Assembly (NCBI GenBank): GCA_902520335.1
Contig: CABYNS010000001.1
Span: 159,604-223,603 of the forward strand
Length of the DNA: 64,000 nucleotides
From: an uncultured Pelagibacteraceae bacterium
GTDB taxonomy: Bacteria > Pseudomonadota > Alphaproteobacteria > Pelagibacterales > Pelagibacteraceae
Direction: 5' to 3'
This document shows positions 30,022-37,319 of this stretch, one piece after another. The translations under genes were made by a program, and so were the position numbers. Every line of letters begins with the position of its first letter. Positions within the stretch are counted from its first letter, which is position 1. The notes below the pieces were generated by a model, which was not told the origin of the DNA, made no database searches, and worked only from the letters and a program-made list of their open reading frames with translations.

Positions 30022-31301
30022 AAATATTAAGTAACAAAAATAAAAATTTTGACAAAATTTTAGAAACTTTTTTAAGTCGAAGAAAAGCAAAATTTCAGAT
30101 CAATTCTGTCTCAGTTTCCAAAATAATTAATGATGTAAAAAAAAATGGTGATAAAGCATTATTGAAATATGAGAAAAGATTTAATCAAAATAAAAAAATA
30201 AAACCAAACTTTAAAGAGATAAAAAAATCTATAAAAACATTAAATCCAAAAGTAAAAAAAGCTATAGATAATGCATATTCTCGAATTTACAAATTTCATT
30301 CTTTGCAAAAATTTAAGAATATTTCATACACCGATAAGTTAAATAATAAACTTGAGTATAAATATTTGCCAATAGAGTCAGTTGCAATATATGTTCCTGG
30401 ATCAACGGCATCTTATCCTTCAAGTGTTCTAATGAATGCAATTCCGGCAAAAGTTGCAGGTGTAAAACGAATTGTAATGATAAATCCAGGTTATAAAGGA
30501 AAACAAAATCCTGCAGTTTTGTATGCGGCTAAAAAATGCAAAATAAATGAAATTTATTCTATTGGTGGTCCATCTGCTATTTCTGCAGTTACTTATGGAA
30601 CTAAAAAAATTCCTAAGGTAAATAAAATTGTAGGTCCTGGTAATATCTATGTTGCAGCTGCTAAGAAAGAAGTTTTTGGTGATGTTGGTGTTGAAGGAAT
30701 GATAGCTGGCCCATCCGAAATTACTATAGTTGGAGACAATTATTCAAAACCAGACTGGATTGCAAGTGATCTAATTGGTCAGGCAGAGCACGATGAACTT
30801 GCTCAATGTATTTTAATTTCCAAAAGTAGGGAATTAATTGAAAAAGTTAAGGTAGAGATTTTCAAACAATTGAAAAAAATCCCCAGATTATCTATTGCAA
30901 AAAAAAGTTTACTAAGTAATGGAATTTTAATTCATATAAATTCAGATAAAAAAATTATTGATGTTGTGAATAAGATCGCACCTGAACATTTAGAATTAAA
31001 TGTAAAAAACTATAAATCTTTCGTAACAAAAATAAAGAATGCTGGATCTATTTGTTTAGGAAAATACGCTGTAATGGCAATGACCGATTATAACATAGGA
31101 TCCAATCATATACTGCCAACTAATGGATCAGCAAAATTTTCAAGTGGCATAAGTGTTAATGAGTTTTACAAAAGAATTTCTTATATAAACTTATCAAAAA
31201 AGGGTATTGAAAAGCTTGGACCATCAGTTATAACTCTTGCAAATTATGAGGGGTTGGCAGGACATGCTCAATCTGTAAAAAAAAGAATTAGGAGAAAATA
31301 A
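30018..31301 (+). CDS. hisD: Histidinol dehydrogenase
   Basis: A 427-residue zinc- and NAD-dependent enzyme catalysing the last two oxidations of histidine synthesis. Signatures are [35 protein letters not shown] and the metal-binding [13 protein letters not shown], with APEHLEL and a C-terminal EGLAGHA. The other his genes in the window are hisZ and hisG at 33.6-35.4 kb; the rest are elsewhere. It overlaps DUF2948 by 4 bp and precedes infA by 2 bp. Confidence 0.97.
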   Translation: MKILSNKNKNFDKILETFLSRRKAKFQINSVSVSKIINDVKKNGDKALLKYEKRFNQNKKIKPNFKEIKKSIKTLNPKVKKAIDNAYSRIYKFHSLQKFKNISYTDKLNNKLEYKYLPIESVAIYVPGSTASYPSSVLMNAIPAKVAGVKRIVMINPGYKGKQNPAVLYAAKKCKINEIYSIGGPSAISAVTYGTKKIPKVNKIVGPGNIYVAAAKKEVFGDVGVEGMIAGPSEITIVGDNYSKPDWIASDLIGQAEHDELAQCILISKSRELIEKVKVEIFKQLKKIPRLSIAKKSLLSNGILIHINSDKKIIDVVNKIAPEHLELNVKNYKSFVTKIKNAGSICLGKYAVMAMTDYNIGSNHILPTNGSAKFSSGISVNEFYKRISYINLSKKGIEKLGPSVITLANYEGLAGHAQSVKKRIRRK

Positions 31302-31303
31302 AT

Positions 31304-31519
31304 TTGTCAAAACAAGACTTACTTGAATTCAAAGGTAAAGTAACTGATTTGTTACCTAATGCCATGTTTCGAGTTCAATTGGAAAATGGTCATGTAGTAA
31401 CTGCTCACACAGCAGGCAAATTAAGAAAAAACAGAATTCGAGTGTTGCAAGGTGATAATGTGACTGTAGAGATGACGCCTTACGACCTTACTAAAGGCAG
31501 AATAATCTTTAGGGGTTAA
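31304..31519 (+). CDS. infA: Translation initiation factor IF-1
   Basis: 71 residues, an OB-fold factor binding the 30S A site. The sequence [19 protein letters not shown] and ending [10 protein letters not shown] is near-canonical. It initiates at TTG (31304): no ATG is available in the right place and the family N-terminus SKxxLLE starts exactly there. A low-efficiency start is plausible autoregulation, but that is inference. It is followed 6 bp later by tRNA-Phe. Confidence 0.96.
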   Translation: MSKQDLLEFKGKVTDLLPNAMFRVQLENGHVVTAHTAGKLRKNRIRVLQGDNVTVEMTPYDLTKGRIIFRG

Positions 31520-31525
31520 TTTTTT

Positions 31526-31600
31526 GCCTCGGTAGCTCAGGAGTAGAGCAGAGCCCTGAAAAGGCTTGTGTCGGAGGTGCGAATCCTTCCCGAGGCACCA
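31526..31600 (+). tRNA. tRNA-Phe (anticodon GAA) with A18/G55 change
   Basis: 75 nt with encoded CCA. The acceptor is GCCTCGG/CCGAGGC, the D-arm GCTC-AGGAGTA-GAGC, the anticodon arm GAGCC-CTGAAAA-GGCTT and the T-arm GGAGG-TGCGAAT-CCTTC (one G-U). The D-loop has A at 18 where tRNAs have G, and the T-loop has G at 55 where they have U/pseudouridine. The tertiary 18-55 contact is therefore altered on both sides. All stems are otherwise intact. Confidence 0.94.
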
Positions 31601-31656
31601 CCAAAACATCTTGAAATTAATATACAAAGAAATTAACTTCTATCCTAAATAAACAA

Positions 31657-31670
31657 CAAAAGGACGAGTA
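31657..31670 (+). promoter_or_regulatory. Strong ribosome-binding site of the cold-shock gene
   Basis: CAAAAGGACGAG ends 7 bases before the ATG of the cold-shock gene. It is one of the few conspicuous Shine-Dalgarno sequences in a window where most starts have weak sites, consistent with high expression. Confidence 0.55.
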
Positions 31671-31675
31671 AAAAA

Positions 31676-31888
31676 ATGAGTACAATTCAAGGAAAAGTAA
31701 AATGGTTTAATGGTAAAAAAGGCTATGGTTTCATTGAAAGAGACGATAAAGAAAAAGATGCCTTTGTTCACGCCAGCGCAGTAAAAGCTGCAGGAATGAG
31801 ATTTCTTAATGAAGGAGATAAAGTAGAATTTACTTTAGAGGATGGTCCAAAAGGCCCTTCAGCTGTAAATTTAAAAAAACTGGATTAA
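31676..31888 (+). CDS. Cold-shock domain RNA chaperone (CspA family)
   Basis: 70 residues, a single cold-shock domain. RNP1 is KGYGFIERD and RNP2-like is DAFVHASAV; the start is [11 protein letters not shown]. It binds single-stranded RNA/DNA and melts secondary structure. It has its own ribosome-binding site and an intrinsic terminator 15 bp downstream, so it behaves as a monocistronic, probably highly expressed gene. It follows tRNA-Phe by 75 bp. Confidence 0.95.
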   Translation: MSTIQGKVKWFNGKKGYGFIERDDKEKDAFVHASAVKAAGMRFLNEGDKVEFTLEDGPKGPSAVNLKKLD

Positions 31889-31902
31889 TTTAAATATTTT
31901 AC

Positions 31903-31944
31903 AAGGGCGTTTTCTTAATAAATAAGAATACGTCCTTTTTTTTT
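31903..31944 (+). terminator. Intrinsic terminator of the cold-shock gene
   Basis: The left arm AAGGGCGT plus TTTCTTA pairs with TAAGAAT plus ACGTCCTT around a 5-nt loop (15 pairs with one G-U and one mismatch). A run of nine Ts follows. This is the only textbook rho-independent terminator I found in the window. Confidence 0.85.
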
Positions 31945-32155
31945 AAGGGTTGAATAATTTTAATTTTTGTCTAAAACGCTGCTTATGTATAAAAATGAGA
32001 TTAATTACATAACAATCTTAGGTACTCAAAGACTTGCTTTTAGAGGAACTAATAGAGGTGTGCACGCTCATTTCCATGCTGGCTAAAGCTAGCGAATAAT
32101 CACTTATATTATAATTTTAAATAACAACAAAATAAGATAAAACAAAAAAGGATAT
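31945..32155 (+). other. 210-bp non-coding stretch with a candidate leader upstream of tRNA-His
   Basis: The stretch lies between the cold-shock terminator and tRNA-His. A TTTGTC-(16)-TATAAA promoter-like pair ends at 31993. A 33-codon ORF (31985-32086, MYKNEINYITIL...) ends with His-Ala-His-Phe-His-Ala-Gly and stops inside the loop of a 6-bp hairpin (GCTGGC-TAAA-GCTAGC, 32078-32093). The part from 32050 to 32095 is richer in G/C than other spacers here. If TATAAA is the real -10, a start near 32000 would fall downstream of the ORF ATG, so the two readings compete. It could be a small RNA, a leader for the downstream his genes, or chance. Confidence 0.35.
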
Positions 32156-32229
32156 GCCTTGATGGTGAAATAGTATCACGTCGGTTTGTGGATCCGAAGT
32201 CGTAGGAGCGTAACCTACTCAAGGTACCA
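32156..32229 (+). tRNA. tRNA-His (anticodon GTG), A73, no encoded G-1, atypical T-loop
   Basis: 74 nt with encoded CCA. The acceptor is GCCTTGA/TCAAGGT, with a G1-U72 pair. Discriminator 73 is A and the base before position 1 is T, so the usual bacterial G-1:C73 identity pair is missing. The D-arm is GTGA-AATAGTA-TCAC, the anticodon arm TCGGT-TTGTGGA-TCCGA (a U-U at 31-39) and the T-arm GTAGG-AGCGTAA-CCTAC. Position 18 is A, 55 is G, 54 is A and 58 is T. It lies 4 bp upstream of the hisS start codon. Confidence 0.93.
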
Positions 32230-32233
32230 AAAA

Positions 32234-33631
32234 ATGAATAAAGAAAATAAATTAATTCCTGGATTACCCTCAGGTTTTGAAGATAGATGGAATAAAAAAT
32301 TACTTCTCAAAAAAAGACTATTAAGGGTTATTGAGAAAAATTTTATTAAATATGGATTTGATCCATTGGAAACACCATCATTTGAAATTAGTGAAAATAT
32401 AGGCTCCTTTCTTACAGAGGATGAAAATAATCCTATGTCTGACGTGTTCACTTTTGATGATGGTGAAAAGAATATTACTTTAAGATATGATTTATCAAGC
32501 CCACTTGCTAGATTTGTTGCACAAAATAATCAAGAGCTTCCTTCAATATATAAAAGATATGCAATTCAAAATGTATTTAGAAATGAAAAATCTGGAAATG
32601 CAAGGTACAGGGAATTTACTCAAGCAGATTGTGATATAGTTGGAAACGTTAATTCTGCACAAGCTAATGCCGAGCTGTGTAATTTGATCTCAAATGCATT
32701 GATAGATTGTGGTTTAAAAAAAGATCAGTTTACAATTAATGTCAGTAATAGAAAAATTGTTCAAGGTTTAATCGAGGATTTGAAGATTGAAAAAGATAAA
32801 CAAATTAAAGTAATGAGAGCAATAGATAAACTCGATAAACCAGGTTTTGGTTTAAAGGGTGTCGAAGAATTATTGAAAAAAGAGAGAAAAGATAAAAGTG
32901 GAGCTATAACAAAAGGAGCAAACTTAAGTGATGAACAAGCTTCAAAAATCTTAAATTTTTTAAGGATTGAAGATTTGAAGGAACTTAAAGAAAATTTTAA
33001 AAATCCTATTACTCAAGAGGGTATTAAAGAATTAGAGGAATTATTTGAATTTTTGAATTTTGGAAATTATTCCGACCAAGTAAAAACAAATTTTACGATA
33101 GTTAGAGGTCTAGATTATTATGATGGGTTTTGTGTTGAAACCAATCTAAATTTTAAAGCAAAAAATATTAAAGGTAAGGAAGTTGATATTGGAAGTATTT
33201 GTTCAGGTGGACAGTACAATCAATTGATTTCAAGATTTAAGGGTGTAGATATTCCAGGGACAGGTGTCAGTATTGGTGTTGATAGATTGCTATTTGCAAT
33301 GATGCAATTAAATCAAATAGAAGTTGATACACAAAATCCAGTTATTGTTTGTGTAATGGATGAAAAATATTTAAAAAATTATTACGAAATTCTGAATAAT
33401 TTAAGAAAAAATAATATCAATTCAGAAATATTTTTGGATAGTAAAAAAAATCTAGGTAAGCAACTTACTTATGCTGATAAAAGAGAATGTCCAGTCGCAG
33501 TTATCTGCAGTGAAAATGAATTTAAAGATAATAAAATAACATTAAAAAATCTACTAGGAGTCAAAGGGGAGAATAACCAAATTACATTTCCAAAAGAAAA
33601 TTTAATAAATGAAATCAAAAAATTTATCTGA
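32234..33631 (+). CDS. hisS: Histidyl-tRNA synthetase (alphaproteobacterial type)
   Basis: 465 residues from the ATG at 32234; the ORF-track start at 32186 lies inside tRNA-His and is rejected. It is a class II synthetase with GLPSGFEDRW at the N-terminus instead of the usual RGTxDI. Motif 2 is VFRNEKSGNARYREFTQADCDI, the His-binding loop is VRGLDYYDGF, and motif 3 is GTGVSIGVDRLLF. The N-terminal pattern and the A73 tRNA partner match the divergent HisRS/tRNA-His pair known from many alphaproteobacteria. It overlaps hisZ by 23 bp. Confidence 0.94.
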   Translation: MNKENKLIPGLPSGFEDRWNKKLLLKKRLLRVIEKNFIKYGFDPLETPSFEISENIGSFLTEDENNPMSDVFTFDDGEKNITLRYDLSSPLARFVAQNNQELPSIYKRYAIQNVFRNEKSGNARYREFTQADCDIVGNVNSAQANAELCNLISNALIDCGLKKDQFTINVSNRKIVQGLIEDLKIEKDKQIKVMRAIDKLDKPGFGLKGVEELLKKERKDKSGAITKGANLSDEQASKILNFLRIEDLKELKENFKNPITQEGIKELEELFEFLNFGNYSDQVKTNFTIVRGLDYYDGFCVETNLNFKAKNIKGKEVDIGSICSGGQYNQLISRFKGVDIPGTGVSIGVDRLLFAMMQLNQIEVDTQNPVIVCVMDEKYLKNYYEILNNLRKNNINSEIFLDSKKNLGKQLTYADKRECPVAVICSENEFKDNKITLKNLLGVKGENNQITFPKENLINEIKKFI

Positions 33632-34667
33632 CAAAATCCTTAGCTCAGTTCAGTCTAAAGGATTTAAATATATTGAATTACCATCAGTTATTGAGACTAA
33701 TCATATAGTTCAAAGATCTGGTGAAAGTTTTAGAAAATTTATTTTTTCATTCACAGATCAGACAGGTAATGAATTATGTTTAAGACCTGACCTTACCATT
33801 GCTTCTTGTCTTAGATATTTAAAAAACAATTTAAAGGGCAAAGAAAAAATATTTTATAGCGGACAGGCCTATAGAAAATCTCAAAATAAAAAGGACTCTA
33901 TAATCCGAAATCAAGTTGGTTTTGAGATTATAGGATCAAAAGATGAAAAAAATGATGACAAAGAAATAATAAATACATCACTTAAATCACTAAAAAATTT
34001 AAAATATTCAAATGGCACACTCACTATTGGAAATGTGGAAATTTTTAATCTTCTAATATCTAAATTAGATATACCGAAAAGATGGAAATTAAGACTTACA
34101 AGACATTTTTGGCGAGAAGATTATTTCAGTGATTTACTAAAAAGATTAGAGACAAATTCTGATGTAGATCCAACTATTGTTGAAGTTGATAAAAGACGAT
34201 ATTTAAAAATGTTAAAGGATAATCAATCATCAATTGTTGCAGGTAGAACATTAAAAGAAATTTTAGAAAGGTTTGATAAAAAGATTAAGGATCCAAGAAG
34301 AGCAAGTAAAGGAAGTAATACATCGAAAATCATTAAAGAGTTTCTAAAAATTAAATGTCCAATAAATAAAGCTGCAAAGGAATTAAATAAATTTTTTAAA
34401 AAACATAAAATAAACCTTTTTGTTGATCAGAAATATTTTCCTGTCTCAAAAAATAAAATATCTAAATTGAGTGTGGTTTTTTCATCAGCCTTTGGTAGAC
34501 AATTGGAGTATTACACTGGCATAGTTTTTAAAATAGATATCAAATTAAAGTCGAAAATTATTAATTGTTGTAATGGTGGTCGTTATGACAAATTAATTTC
34601 TGATCTTGGTTCAAAAAAAAAAACACCAGCTGTTGGAGCAGCTTTTAATTTAAATTATCAATCATGA
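33609..34667 (+). CDS. hisZ: ATP phosphoribosyltransferase regulatory subunit
   Basis: 352 residues, a HisRS-like catalytic-core paralogue lacking aminoacylation function. It starts with a class II fold region (LRPDLTIASCLRYL, YSGQAYRKSQ) and has the late motif EYYTGIVFKID corresponding to GLxYYTG. It binds short-form HisG and mediates histidine feedback inhibition. It lies between its ancestor-like relative hisS (23-bp overlap) and its partner hisG (4-bp overlap), so stoichiometric expression is likely. Confidence 0.92.
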   Translation: MKSKNLSDKILSSVQSKGFKYIELPSVIETNHIVQRSGESFRKFIFSFTDQTGNELCLRPDLTIASCLRYLKNNLKGKEKIFYSGQAYRKSQNKKDSIIRNQVGFEIIGSKDEKNDDKEIINTSLKSLKNLKYSNGTLTIGNVEIFNLLISKLDIPKRWKLRLTRHFWREDYFSDLLKRLETNSDVDPTIVEVDKRRYLKMLKDNQSSIVAGRTLKEILERFDKKIKDPRRASKGSNTSKIIKEFLKIKCPINKAAKELNKFFKKHKINLFVDQKYFPVSKNKISKLSVVFSSAFGRQLEYYTGIVFKIDIKLKSKIINCCNGGRYDKLISDLGSKKKTPAVGAAFNLNYQS

Positions 34668-35350
34668 AAAATTTAATTAATATAGGAATACCAAGTAAGG
34701 GACGGTTAAGAAAAGATGTTTTAAAAATTTTTACTAAAAAAAGATTAAAGCTTATTTCTGAGCGAGGGGAAAGAGATTTGATAGGTTCAATAAAAAATAA
34801 ATTAAACATAAAAATTTTATATTTGCACGCTAGAGAAATTATTGAAAGATTAGGAGACGGTTCTTTAGATATTGGCTTTTCTGGTTTTGATTTATTAAAA
34901 GAAAGTGAGATAAATACCCAAAACAAAATAAACGTTGTTAAAAAACTTGATTTTGGAAATGCTAATCTAGTTGTAGCTATACCTGATCCTTGGATTGATG
35001 TTCAAACAATAGCTGACCTAGAAGAAATTGCGTTTGAATTTAGAGATAAAAAGAAAAAAAGATTAAGAGTTGCAACTAAGTATCCAAATTTAACTAGGGA
35101 TTTTTTATTTTCTAAAGGTGTTACCCAATTTAAATTGGTTGATAGTTTAGGAGCAACTGAAGCTTACCCTTTTACTGGTTCAGCTGAATTAATTACAGAC
35201 ATAACATCTACGGGTGAAACTCTTAGAGCGAATAACCTACGTATATTGAAAGATGGAGAAATCTTAAAATCTCAAGCTTGTATTTTTACTTCAAAAAAAA
35301 ATAGTAAAAAAAAAGGTTTAAAAAATTTTGTTAAATTACTTTCTAAGTAA
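34664..35350 (+). CDS. hisG: ATP phosphoribosyltransferase catalytic subunit, short form
   Basis: 228 residues, the first enzyme of histidine synthesis (PRPP + ATP). It has GIPSKGRLRKDV near the N-terminus, the GDGSLDIGFSGFDLL segment and a C-terminal PRPP-binding ITSTGETLRANNL. The lack of the C-terminal regulatory domain defines the HisG-S class, which needs HisZ; hisZ is immediately upstream with an ATGA overlap. Confidence 0.95.
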   Translation: MKNLINIGIPSKGRLRKDVLKIFTKKRLKLISERGERDLIGSIKNKLNIKILYLHAREIIERLGDGSLDIGFSGFDLLKESEINTQNKINVVKKLDFGNANLVVAIPDPWIDVQTIADLEEIAFEFRDKKKKRLRVATKYPNLTRDFLFSKGVTQFKLVDSLGATEAYPFTGSAELITDITSTGETLRANNLRILKDGEILKSQACIFTSKKNSKKKGLKNFVKLLSK

Positions 35351-35477
35351 TTTATCTTTAAAGTATATGAGAATAATTTTGATGATATCAAAATTTCTTA
35401 TTATTACATAAGTAGCTATTAGAACCCCTATTTCAAAAATAATTTTTAAAATAAGATATAATTCCATAAAAATCCCT

Positions 35478-35483
35478 TATAAT
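35478..35483 (+). promoter_or_regulatory. Candidate -10 element for the rmuC nuclease operon
   Basis: A perfect TATAAT lies 14 bases before the rmuC ATG in the 147-bp gap after hisG. No good -35 is visible at 16-18 bases (AT-only sequence), so this is tentative. It would make the rmuC cassette transcriptionally separate from the his genes. Confidence 0.35.
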
Positions 35484-35497
35484 ACAAGTTACGAATC

Positions 35498-36589
35498 ATG
35501 GACACAATTTTATTAATAATTTTGATTTTAATGTTTGGAGCAATCCTGGCTATTTTGTATTTAAATATAAAGTCTAAGAAAGAGAACAGAGCTGATGAGA
35601 CTAATGAAATAGCAAATTTGAATGCGGAAATTATTAGATTAAAAGATAGCTTAAACTCTACAATCAATACATCTCTGAGTTCTATGTCTACTTCATTTAA
35701 CTCTTTATCAACTGGGGTTACAAAGGATATGACCGAAGCACTTACTAAAGTTGATGAGAAGGTTGGTAATTTTAATGAACAAGTAAAGCTTTTAAATCAA
35801 AGTCAAGAGGGAATTACTAAAATTTTAGCAGGGGTCAAAAAATATGGAACTCTAGCTGAGTATTCTTTGGATGCTCTAATTAAAGATTTATTACCTGCAT
35901 CTCAATATATGACTAATGTCAAAATGAAAGAAGATACAAGTGAAAACGTAGAATTTGCAATCAAGCTTCAAGGAGATGTTTTGGTTCCGGTAGACTCTCA
36001 TTTTCCAGTAGAAAAATTTAAGGCAATTACAGATGCGTACGAGGCAGATGATAAGAAAGCAGTTGCTGATGCTAGAACAAAATTAGCAAGTGCATTTAAG
36101 GTTAAAGCAAAAAGTGTTATGGAAAAATATATTGTTCCACCTAAAACTTCAAATTTTGCAATAGTGTATGCTCCTACAGAAAGTCTTTATAAAGAATTAA
36201 CTGAGTATCAAGACCCGAGCACTAAAGAGCTATTAACCCAAGAATTAATGAAAAAATATAAAATAGTAATTTGTGGCCCAAATACTCTTTCAGCTTATTT
36301 ACAGTCTTTACACATGGGCTTTCAGTCTCTTAAAATCTCAAAACACGCAACAGAGATTTATGATCATTTAAAAACTATTAGTACGAGATTTTCTAGTCAT
36401 TTTGATAATATTTATAAATTAAGAAAAAAACTTGAAGAGGCCATGACGGTTGTTGATAGTTTTGGAAAAGATGCAAGATCAATAACTAGAACTTTGGAAA
36501 ATATAAAAGATCCCGAGCAAGTTGAAAAAGCTGTTCTAACAGAGAACGTTGAGAGTTTTGTTGAAAGAAATAAACAAGTCAAAAAATAA
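35498..36589 (+). CDS. rmuC: RmuC-family DNA recombination/nuclease-fold protein
   Basis: A 363-residue protein with an N-terminal membrane anchor (residues ~3-22), a heptad-like coiled coil (about 30-110) and a C-terminal RmuC domain. The domain is recognisable by LQGDVLVPVDSHFPVEKFKAI, IVPPKTSNFAIVYAPTESL and the GPNTLSAYLQSL motif. RmuC has a restriction-endonuclease-like fold and limits inversions between short repeats. It heads a run with two further nucleases and trxA. The next gene's proper start is 37 bp downstream. Confidence 0.92.
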   Translation: MDTILLIILILMFGAILAILYLNIKSKKENRADETNEIANLNAEIIRLKDSLNSTINTSLSSMSTSFNSLSTGVTKDMTEALTKVDEKVGNFNEQVKLLNQSQEGITKILAGVKKYGTLAEYSLDALIKDLLPASQYMTNVKMKEDTSENVEFAIKLQGDVLVPVDSHFPVEKFKAITDAYEADDKKAVADARTKLASAFKVKAKSVMEKYIVPPKTSNFAIVYAPTESLYKELTEYQDPSTKELLTQELMKKYKIVICGPNTLSAYLQSLHMGFQSLKISKHATEIYDHLKTISTRFSSHFDNIYKLRKKLEEAMTVVDSFGKDARSITRTLENIKDPEQVEKAVLTENVESFVERNKQVKK

Positions 36590-36626
36590 TTTCTTTTTTC
36601 AGATAATACCGACTATAAGAAATCAC

Positions 36627-37313
36627 ATGCGTTGGAACAAAAAATATGATTATCCTAAAAGTTCAAGAGCAACAGAAGATGGAATAAGAAGATATGTGTT
36701 AGGTGAAGCTAAATTACCTAGTGTAACATCAATACTTGATGCAACAAAGTCAGAGGAAGATAAAGCAGCTTTGGCTAACTGGAGAGAGAGAACCGGTCAC
36801 AAAGAAGCTGAAGCTATTACAAAGGCAGCAAGTAGCAGAGGTTCTCAGATGCACAGCTATTTAGAGTCTTTTCTTTTGGGAAGAGAAAATTTGAGTTTTT
36901 TTGAAGACAATGAGCAATATAAAAAAATGGCAAAAGAAATTATTGATAAAGGTTTAACAAATAGATTAGAGGAAATATATGGCGTGGAGGCCACTATGCA
37001 TTATCCTGATAGATATGCAGGAACAGCAGACTGCGTCGGTGTTTATGAAGGAAAAGAAACGATAATTGATTTTAAGCAGTCCAATAAACCAAAAAAAGCA
37101 GAATACATAGATTCTTGGTTTTTACAAACTGCTGCCTATTCTTTAGCACACAATGTTGTTTACAATTCAAATATCAATACATGTGTTATTTTAGTTTGTA
37201 CAGTGGATAATTTATTTCAAGAGTTTAAAATTCAAGGGCCTGAACTAATAACATATCAAAATTTGTTTCTGGGTAGATTAAAAAAGTTTAATGAAATGAA
37301 TAATTTAGTTTAA
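36627..37313 (+). CDS. PD-(D/E)XK exonuclease-like protein (RecB/MGME1-type fold)
   Basis: 228 residues from the ATG at 36627 (MRWNKKYDYP); the longer ORF-track start at 36549 overlaps rmuC. The catalytic set of the fold is visible: a RGSQMH helix motif (R71, H76), E121, D135 in GTADCVG, D148 and K150 in IIDFKQ, and Q167 in LQTAAY. The pattern resembles single-domain RecB-like, phage-type and mitochondrial MGME1 exonucleases that process single-stranded ends. It lies between rmuC and an ExoI gene with 6 bp to the latter, implying a joint role in DNA-end processing. Confidence 0.78.
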   Translation: MRWNKKYDYPKSSRATEDGIRRYVLGEAKLPSVTSILDATKSEEDKAALANWRERTGHKEAEAITKAASSRGSQMHSYLESFLLGRENLSFFEDNEQYKKMAKEIIDKGLTNRLEEIYGVEATMHYPDRYAGTADCVGVYEGKETIIDFKQSNKPKKAEYIDSWFLQTAAYSLAHNVVYNSNINTCVILVCTVDNLFQEFKIQGPELITYQNLFLGRLKKFNEMNNLV

Positions 37314-37319
37314 TAAAGA

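Noticed and set aside
32186-32233. Upstream start for hisS
   Set aside because: It lies inside the tRNA-His gene and its peptide is not HisRS-like; the ATG at 32234 matches the family N-terminus.
35336-35467. 43-aa hydrophobic minus-strand ORF between hisG and rmuC
   Set aside because: It could encode a one- or two-helix peptide, but overlaps hisG, lacks a visible ribosome-binding site and such ORFs arise by chance in AT-rich DNA. Kept only as a remote possibility.
36549-36626. Upstream start for the PD-(D/E)XK gene
   Set aside because: It reads through the end of rmuC and gives non-homologous residues; MRWNKKY at 36627 is a better start.
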